Below, piece after piece: positions 14,700-19,218 of a stretch of 19,218 nucleotides of DNA. A model generated the notes under the pieces. The model was given only the letters and a program-made list of their open reading frames with translations, searched no databases and was not told the DNA's origin. The DNA is from MED-G78 sp964343355. GTDB lineage: Bacteria; Pseudomonadota; Gammaproteobacteria; Magnimaribacterales; D2472. The translations under genes were made by a program, and so were the position numbers. The stretch spans positions 1 through 19,218 of the forward strand of contig CAYFJC010000023.1 in NCBI GenBank assembly GCA_964343355.1, written 5' to 3'. Every line of letters starts with the position of its first letter. Within the stretch, counting starts at the first letter, position 1.

Positions 14700-15367
14700 A
14701 AGCAATGGTTCTTGCAGCAGGTATCGGTAAAAGGCTACTGCCATTTACAAAAGATATGCCAAAACCTTTAATTGAGGTTGGAACAGAGACTTTACTTGAT
14801 AGAAATATTAATAAAATATTAGATGCAGGTATCAGTGAAATTATTATTAACGTTTCCTATCTTGGAGATATGATTGAAAAACATTTAGCTGAAAATTATA
14901 TAGATCAAGATATTACAGTTATAAAAGAACAATGCATCTTGGGCACAGGCGGTGGTATTTTAAATGCTATTGAGTATTTTGGAGACACACCCTTTCTTTT
15001 AATTAATGCTGATACCTATCATGAGATACCAATAGATATACTACCTATTGATGTTGAGTATGCTCACCTAGTAGGCGTTCCTAATCCAGAGCATAATACT
15101 CTTGGAGATTTCTCTATAAAAAATAATAAAGTTATTATTTCTGAAGACCAAAATGATCTGACATTTGCAGGAATATCAGTCATTAATCCAACTATTTTTA
15201 AAACAGCTCAATTACCAAAAGCGCCTTTTGATATCTGGAATTATGTCCTCAAAGATTTTATTAACTTAAATAAAGTTACGGGCGAAAAAGCTGATGAATT
15301 ATGGATAGATGTTGGGTCTCCTGAACGTCTTTCTCTTGCCATTAGTGCTCATAAAGAAGAGAATTAG
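14696..15367 (+). CDS. murU: N-acetylmuramate-1-phosphate uridylyltransferase MurU
   Basis: MurU converts MurNAc-1-phosphate and UTP to UDP-MurNAc. This 223-residue nucleotidyltransferase begins MKAMVLAAGIGKRLLPFT, the sugar-phosphate nucleotidyltransferase signature, with KPLIEVGTETLLD (23-35), GTGGGI (83-88) and the metal-binding NADTY (104-108). WIDVGSPERL near the end matches the MurU/GlmU-like C-terminus. It has no left-handed beta-helix acetyltransferase domain, so it is not GlmU. ATGA overlap with amgK indicates coupled translation, and the pair as a whole is the best evidence for MurU rather than a hexose-phosphate nucleotidyltransferase. Confidence 0.92.
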   Translation: MKAMVLAAGIGKRLLPFTKDMPKPLIEVGTETLLDRNINKILDAGISEIIINVSYLGDMIEKHLAENYIDQDITVIKEQCILGTGGGILNAIEYFGDTPFLLINADTYHEIPIDILPIDVEYAHLVGVPNPEHNTLGDFSIKNNKVIISEDQNDLTFAGISVINPTIFKTAQLPKAPFDIWNYVLKDFINLNKVTGEKADELWIDVGSPERLSLAISAHKEEN

Positions 15368-15370
15368 CCC

Positions 15371-16039
15371 ATGAGTGACAAGAAATACATAATTGCACCT
15401 TCAATTCTTTCAGCAAACTTTGCAACACTTGGAGCTGAAGTTGAGGATGTTATGTCATCTGGAGCAGATTGGGTTCATTTTGATGTTATGGATAATCACT
15501 ATGTTCCAAATTTAACCATTGGGCCTATGGTATGCAAGTCTCTTCGAGACTTCGGCATAAAGAATTTTATTGATGTTCATCTTATGATTGAACCTGTAGA
15601 TGATTTAGCTGCAGATTTTATTAAAGCTGGCGCTGATCTGGTTAGCTTTCATCCTGAAGCTACAAAGCATGTGCATAGATCTATCAATGCTATTAAAGAT
15701 GCCGGCTGCAAGGTTGGACTAGCAATTAATCCAGGTACTTCTCTTAACGTACTTGAAGATGTAATTGAAGATTTAGATCTTGTATTACTTATGAGTGTAA
15801 ATCCAGGATTTGGCGGCCAAAGTTTTATTAAGGGCACTTTAAATAAAATCGCTAAAGTTCGCAAAATGATTGATGCAACAGGCAAAGATATTAGATTAGA
15901 GGTTGATGGGGGTGTTAATTTAAGTACTATAGCTGAGGTAGCAGAGGCAGGTGCTGATACATTTGTTGCTGGTTCGGCAATTTTTGGCACTGATAATTAT
16001 GAAGACACCATCACAAAACTCCGCGCACAAATTTCTTAA
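15371..16039 (+). CDS. rpe: Ribulose-phosphate 3-epimerase
   Basis: Rpe interconverts ribulose 5-phosphate and xylulose 5-phosphate in the pentose phosphate pathway. The 222-residue TIM barrel shows IAPSILSANF (8-17, with S11), WVHFDVMDNHYVPNLTIGP (34-52, with H36 and D38), DVHLMI with H70, MSVNPGFGGQSFI (141-153) and LEVDGGV with catalytic D179. Length is standard. It starts three bases after the murU stop. gph, which commonly follows rpe before trpE in gammaproteobacteria, is missing; a DUF192 gene starts inside the rpe 3' end instead. Confidence 0.97.
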   Translation: MSDKKYIIAPSILSANFATLGAEVEDVMSSGADWVHFDVMDNHYVPNLTIGPMVCKSLRDFGIKNFIDVHLMIEPVDDLAADFIKAGADLVSFHPEATKHVHRSINAIKDAGCKVGLAINPGTSLNVLEDVIEDLDLVLLMSVNPGFGGQSFIKGTLNKIAKVRKMIDATGKDIRLEVDGGVNLSTIAEVAEAGADTFVAGSAIFGTDNYEDTITKLRAQIS

Positions 16040-16433
16040 ATTTTTTTTAATCAGCAGTCTCGTCCTGCCTGCTGTTTCCTATTCAGAAACCCAAACTATA
16101 AAATTAAGCTCAGTATTACCCAATATCGAGGTAGCAGATAATTTTTCTTCTAGAAGAAGAGGCTTAATGTTTAGGTCTTCACTTCAATCAAATACAGGCA
16201 TGTTATTTATATGGAAAGATTACACAACAAGATGTATGTGGATGAAAAATACCAAGATACCCCTTAGCATTGCTTTTATGTCTAAAGAAAAAGAAATTTT
16301 AGAAATTTATGATATGGTTCCCATGTCTGAAGCAAGCATATGCTCTAAAAATAAAGCTGCTTTCGCTTTAGAGGTAAATAAAGGCTGGTTTAAAGAGCAT
16401 AATATTTCCAGCGGAAACATAATAGATTTTTAA
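15999..16433 (+). CDS. DUF192 family secreted protein
   Basis: This is a DUF192 protein of unknown function, exported. Starting at 15999 gives 144 residues with a good signal peptide: MKTPSQNSAHKFLKFFLISS, then a hydrophobic core ending near AVSYS, with likely cleavage before ETQTIKL. The DUF192 core follows: IEVADNFSSRRRGLMFR, TGMLFIWKDY, CMWMKNTKIPLSIAFM, and CSKNKAAFALEVNKGWF toward the end. An in-frame ATG at 15951 would add 16 residues before the signal peptide, so I prefer 15999. Either way the gene begins inside rpe (41 or 89 bases of overlap, different frame). It ends one base before trpE and so probably shares its transcript. Confidence 0.82.
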   Translation: MKTPSQNSAHKFLKFFLISSLVLPAVSYSETQTIKLSSVLPNIEVADNFSSRRRGLMFRSSLQSNTGMLFIWKDYTTRCMWMKNTKIPLSIAFMSKEKEILEIYDMVPMSEASICSKNKAAFALEVNKGWFKEHNISSGNIIDF

Positions 16434-16434
16434 A

Positions 16435-17901
16435 ATGATTACTAAAGAAGAGTATATAAATTATGCTAATTCAGCTTATACAATTATCCCTATAACTAGG
16501 GAAATTATTAAAGCTGATGATTCACCAATTTCTTTATATTTAAAGATTTCAGAACAACAAAACACCTTTTTACTTGAATCCGTTGAAGGCGGCGACAAGT
16601 GGGCTCAATATTCAATTATTGGTTTTGGGTGTAAAGATTCTATAAAAATTTCAGGCAATCAAGTTGATACAAATATTGATGGAGTTTCAGACTCTTTTTA
16701 TTCAGAAGATCCATTAAGCAGCATCCAGGAGATTACCTCCCAAGATACAGCGCCTGAATTGGATGGAATGCCTAGATTTTATGGTGGTTATGTTGGATTT
16801 TTTGCATATGAGAGTGCTCAGTATGCTGAAACTAAAATCGCTAATCTAGCTCCTAAGAATTCTAAATTTAAAGATCATATGCCAGAGATCTTTTTGATTA
16901 AGGCAGAGAAACTAATCATTTATGATAACTTCGCCAATACAACCAAGATTATATTTAATGCAAACCCAGAAAAATTTTCTTATGAGGAATCTCAGGCTGA
17001 GTTAGATAAAATTGAGAGCCTCATTAGTCATTCTGTAAAGATTCCTAATGATGATTTTAAAAAGCCCACAGGAAGTCTTGAATTTGAATCAAACTTCACC
17101 AAGCCAGAATATCTAGATGCAGTTAATGTTATTAAAAGTTATATCAAAGAGGGAGATGTTATGCAGGTAGTTCTTGCACAAGATTTTTGCTCAGATTTTC
17201 ATGGCGATCCATTTGTTTTATATAGAGCGATTCGAAAACTTAATCCTTCTCCTTATATGTATTTCCTAGATTTTGAAGATTATCAGGTAGTCGGCTCATC
17301 TCCAGAAATCTTAATTCGATTAGAGGATGAAGAGTTAACCTTAAGACCGCTTGCGGGAACTAGAAAAAGAGGCAATACCCCCGAAGAAGATCGAGTTAAC
17401 GAAGAAGATTTATTAAATGATCCAAAGGAGATAGCCGAACACTTAATGCTCATTGATTTGGGAAGGAATGATGTTGGCAAAGTTTCAAAAATTGGATCAG
17501 TGAAGGTCACTGACAAGATGATTATTGAAAAATATTCACACGTAATGCACATCGTCTCAAATGTTGTAGGCAGTATTGCTAAAGATTTAAATTATATTGA
17601 TGCTCTTAAAGCATCGCTACCTGCTGGCACTTTATCTGGGGCTCCTAAAATAAGAGCAATGGAAATTATTCATGAGCTTGAGCCAAGCTCAAGAGGTATT
17701 TATGGTGGAGCCATTGGATATATTTCTTGGAATGGCAATATAGATACTGCTATAGCAATTAGAACAGCGGTTATTAAAGATAATATTATTCATGTTGGCG
17801 CTGGAGCTGGCATAGTGGCTGATTCAGTGCCTGAAAATGAGTGGCTAGAATGTAAACAAAAATCCAAGGCATTTGTTGATGCTATGGAGATGATCTCATG
17901 A
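16435..17901 (+). CDS. trpE: Anthranilate synthase component I TrpE
   Basis: TrpE makes anthranilate from chorismate, using ammonia delivered by TrpG; it is the first committed step to tryptophan. The 488-residue protein carries the feedback-inhibition motif LLES (46-49) in the N-terminal domain, YGGYVGFFAYE (116-126), PLAGTRKRG (305-313), EKYSHVMHIVS (365-375), LPAGTLSGAPKIRAMEII (395-412), GGAIGY (424-429) and GAGAGIVADS (455-464). These are typical of TrpE rather than PabB, and the trpG-trpD neighbours confirm it. No leader peptide or attenuator can fit before it, since the DUF192 stop is one base upstream; any Trp control must act elsewhere or through feedback on the enzyme. Confidence 0.97.
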   Translation: MITKEEYINYANSAYTIIPITREIIKADDSPISLYLKISEQQNTFLLESVEGGDKWAQYSIIGFGCKDSIKISGNQVDTNIDGVSDSFYSEDPLSSIQEITSQDTAPELDGMPRFYGGYVGFFAYESAQYAETKIANLAPKNSKFKDHMPEIFLIKAEKLIIYDNFANTTKIIFNANPEKFSYEESQAELDKIESLISHSVKIPNDDFKKPTGSLEFESNFTKPEYLDAVNVIKSYIKEGDVMQVVLAQDFCSDFHGDPFVLYRAIRKLNPSPYMYFLDFEDYQVVGSSPEILIRLEDEELTLRPLAGTRKRGNTPEEDRVNEEDLLNDPKEIAEHLMLIDLGRNDVGKVSKIGSVKVTDKMIIEKYSHVMHIVSNVVGSIAKDLNYIDALKASLPAGTLSGAPKIRAMEIIHELEPSSRGIYGGAIGYISWNGNIDTAIAIRTAVIKDNIIHVGAGAGIVADSVPENEWLECKQKSKAFVDAMEMIS

Positions 17902-18461
17902 TTTTGGTTATAGATAATTATGATTCCTTCACCTATAACCTAGTCCACTATATTGGGGAGCTTGGAGAAGAGGTTATTGTAAAAAGAAATGATGAAGTAA
18001 CGCTCCAAGATATAACTATTCTTAATCCAAACAAGATCGTAATTTCTCCAGGACCTTGTACCCCAAATGAAGCCGGCATCTCAATTGATTTAATAAAAGC
18101 TTCATCAGTTCCAATACTGGGAGTTTGTTTGGGACATCAATCTATAGGAGCAGCATTTGGTGGCAAGATTATAAAAGCTCCAGAAATATTTCATGGAAAA
18201 CTCTCAGAAATTACTCATAACAATAAAGATCTATTTAAAGATATCGATAATCCTTATTCGGTAGTTAGATACCACAGCTTAATTATTGAAAAAGACTCTT
18301 TGCCAAATGAGTTAGAAATAACTTCGGTACTCAAAGATAATCCTGACATTATCATGGCAGTCCAGCACAAAGAGCGACCAATTTACGGAGTACAATTTCA
18401 TCCTGAATCTATAGAAACAGATTTTGGTAAAAAACTTATTCAAAATTTCTTAACATTATGA
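17898..18461 (+). CDS. trpG: Anthranilate synthase component II (glutamine amidotransferase) TrpG
   Basis: TrpG hydrolyses glutamine and channels ammonia to TrpE. The 187-residue class I amidotransferase shows MILVIDNYDSFTYNLVHY (1-18), ISPGPCTPNEAGIS (49-62), the nucleophile C77 in GVCLGHQSIG, RYHSL, and the rest of the triad H168 and E170 in VQFHPESI. It is a stand-alone subunit, not fused to TrpD as in E. coli. The ATG overlaps the trpE stop (ATGA), and its own stop overlaps the trpD start in the same way. In some bacteria this subunit also serves PabB; no pabB is in view. Confidence 0.96.
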   Translation: MILVIDNYDSFTYNLVHYIGELGEEVIVKRNDEVTLQDITILNPNKIVISPGPCTPNEAGISIDLIKASSVPILGVCLGHQSIGAAFGGKIIKAPEIFHGKLSEITHNNKDLFKDIDNPYSVVRYHSLIIEKDSLPNELEITSVLKDNPDIIMAVQHKERPIYGVQFHPESIETDFGKKLIQNFLTL

Positions 18462-19218
18462 TTGAAAATATTCTTAAAAAATTAGAAGCCAAAAAGCACT
18501 TAAAATCAGAAGAGATGCGGTTTGCAGTCGAAAGCATAATGACCGGTGAGGTTGATGATAGCGATATCGAGAAATTCCTTTTAGCTTTAAATGAAAAGGG
18601 CATTAAAGAGGTAGAAATAACTGCTGCTGCTCAAGTTATGAAAGAAAAATCTTTAAGATTTAATTTGGGAGATGGAAGTCATATTGATACCTGTGGAACA
18701 GGTGGCACAGGGCTTCATACATTTAATTGTTCTACCGCATCATCGTTTGTTGCTGCAGCCGGAGGCGCTCAAATCACTAAACACGGTAACAAAGCTATTT
18801 CTAGCAAGTCTGGCAGTGCAGATTTTTTAACAGCTGCAGGTGCTGACATTGGCCATGACAGAGAAAAGCTTGAAAAAGTTTTTACCAAGGTTGGATTTGT
18901 ATTCTTATTTGCACCTTTACATCATCAATCCATGAAACATGTCATGCCAGCACGCCAACGTATAGGCCAAAAAACTATTTTTAATTTGTTGGGCCCTCAC
19001 ACCAATCCTTGTGGAGCTAAAAGACAGGTTCTAGGTGTTTATGATAAAAAATTACTTAAGACTTTTTCAGAAGTGTCAAAAAATTTACGCATGGAGCATG
19101 TCTTAATTGTTCATGGAGATGACGGCCTGGATGAAATAACTATTACAGGCTCAACTACGATTTCTGAACTTAAGAACTATAAAATTAATCAGTACAAAAT
19201 ATCACCAAAAGATTTTGG
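18458..19218 (+). CDS. trpD: Anthranilate phosphoribosyltransferase TrpD (3' end outside the window)
   Basis: TrpD joins anthranilate and PRPP to phosphoribosylanthranilate. The window holds the first 253 codons plus two bases, still open at the edge; the family is about 340 residues. I translated it directly: MIENILKKLEAKKHLKSEEM at the start, the PRPP-binding DTCGTGGTGLHTFNCST (77-93), KHGNKA (108-113), SGSADFL (118-124), ARQRIGQKTIFNLLGPHTNP (165-184) and VHGDDGLDEI (218-227). The fourth residue of the usual GTGGDG is Thr here. It is coupled to trpG by an ATGA overlap, so trpE-trpG-trpD form one operon; trpC would be expected next but is not in view. Confidence 0.96.
   Translation, partial: MIENILKKLEAKKHLKSEEMRFAVESIMTGEVDDSDIEKFLLALNEKGIKEVEITAAAQVMKEKSLRFNLGDGSHIDTCGTGGTGLHTFNCSTASSFVAAAGGAQITKHGNKAISSKSGSADFLTAAGADIGHDREKLEKVFTKVGFVFLFAPLHHQSMKHVMPARQRIGQKTIFNLLGPHTNPCGAKRQVLGVYDKKLLKTFSEVSKNLRMEHVLIVHGDDGLDEITITGSTTISELKNYKINQYKISPKDF

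Noticed and set aside
15649..15990. 113-codon open frame antisense to rpe
   Set aside because: Fully opposite a well-conserved rpe; its Ser/Pro/Ala/Thr-rich composition is typical of antisense shadow frames.
15951..15998. Longer start for the DUF192 protein
   Set aside because: It would put 16 extra residues before an otherwise normal signal peptide and double the overlap with rpe. Kept only as an alternative.
16380..16440. Possible trp leader peptide/attenuator before trpE
   Set aside because: Only one base separates the DUF192 stop from the trpE start, and no Trp-codon-rich leader or strong hairpin fits there.

Overview
The window is AT-rich, tightly packed bacterial chromosome carrying almost only housekeeping genes. 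TsaD, LptD with four conserved cysteines, SurA, RsmA, ApaH, PdxA and an AmgK/MurU pair point to a Gram-negative gammaproteobacterium. Low GC, very short intergenic gaps and at least eight start/stop overlaps fit a small, streamlined genome. A marine SAR86-like lineage is my best guess, but that assignment is inference from gene content and base composition. I saw no phage, transposon, CRISPR array, rRNA or tRNA.

Layout. (1) 56-1775, plus strand: tsaD-folB-folK (tRNA t6A modification and folate synthesis), then a separate PepSY-type membrane protein (1841-2452). (2) 2464-11417, minus strand: a long operon-like run read lptD-surA-pdxA-rsmA-apaH-cca-pteridine reductase-phosphotransferase. It covers outer-membrane biogenesis, vitamin B6, ribosome maturation, Ap4A turnover, tRNA CCA addition and pterin reduction. 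The 11485-12084 isomerase gene lies upstream on the same strand. (3) 12134 to the end, plus strand: two short-chain dehydrogenase homologues, amgK-murU (peptidoglycan sugar recycling), rpe, a DUF192 protein and trpE-trpG-trpD (tryptophan synthesis); trpD runs off the window.

The backbone tsaD-folB-folK-cca-apaH-rsmA-pdxA-surA-lptD-amgK-murU-rpe-trpE-trpG-trpD resembles a compressed version of the Pseudomonas aeruginosa PA0580-PA0650 neighbourhood as I remember it. Here plsY, apaG, glpE and gph are missing from their expected places, and a few lineage-specific genes are inserted.

Nothing here amounts to a clear new system. The points most worth a second look are: a CCA-adding enzyme that appears to have lost its HD phosphohydrolase domain; a PTR1-type pteridine reductase (Asp-Tyr-Lys triad) in the tRNA/Ap4A operon; a short-chain dehydrogenase homologue lacking most of its catalytic tetrad, paired with an HSDL2-like enzyme lacking its usual serine; and the insertion of that isomerase/dehydrogenase group exactly between lptD and amgK-murU.
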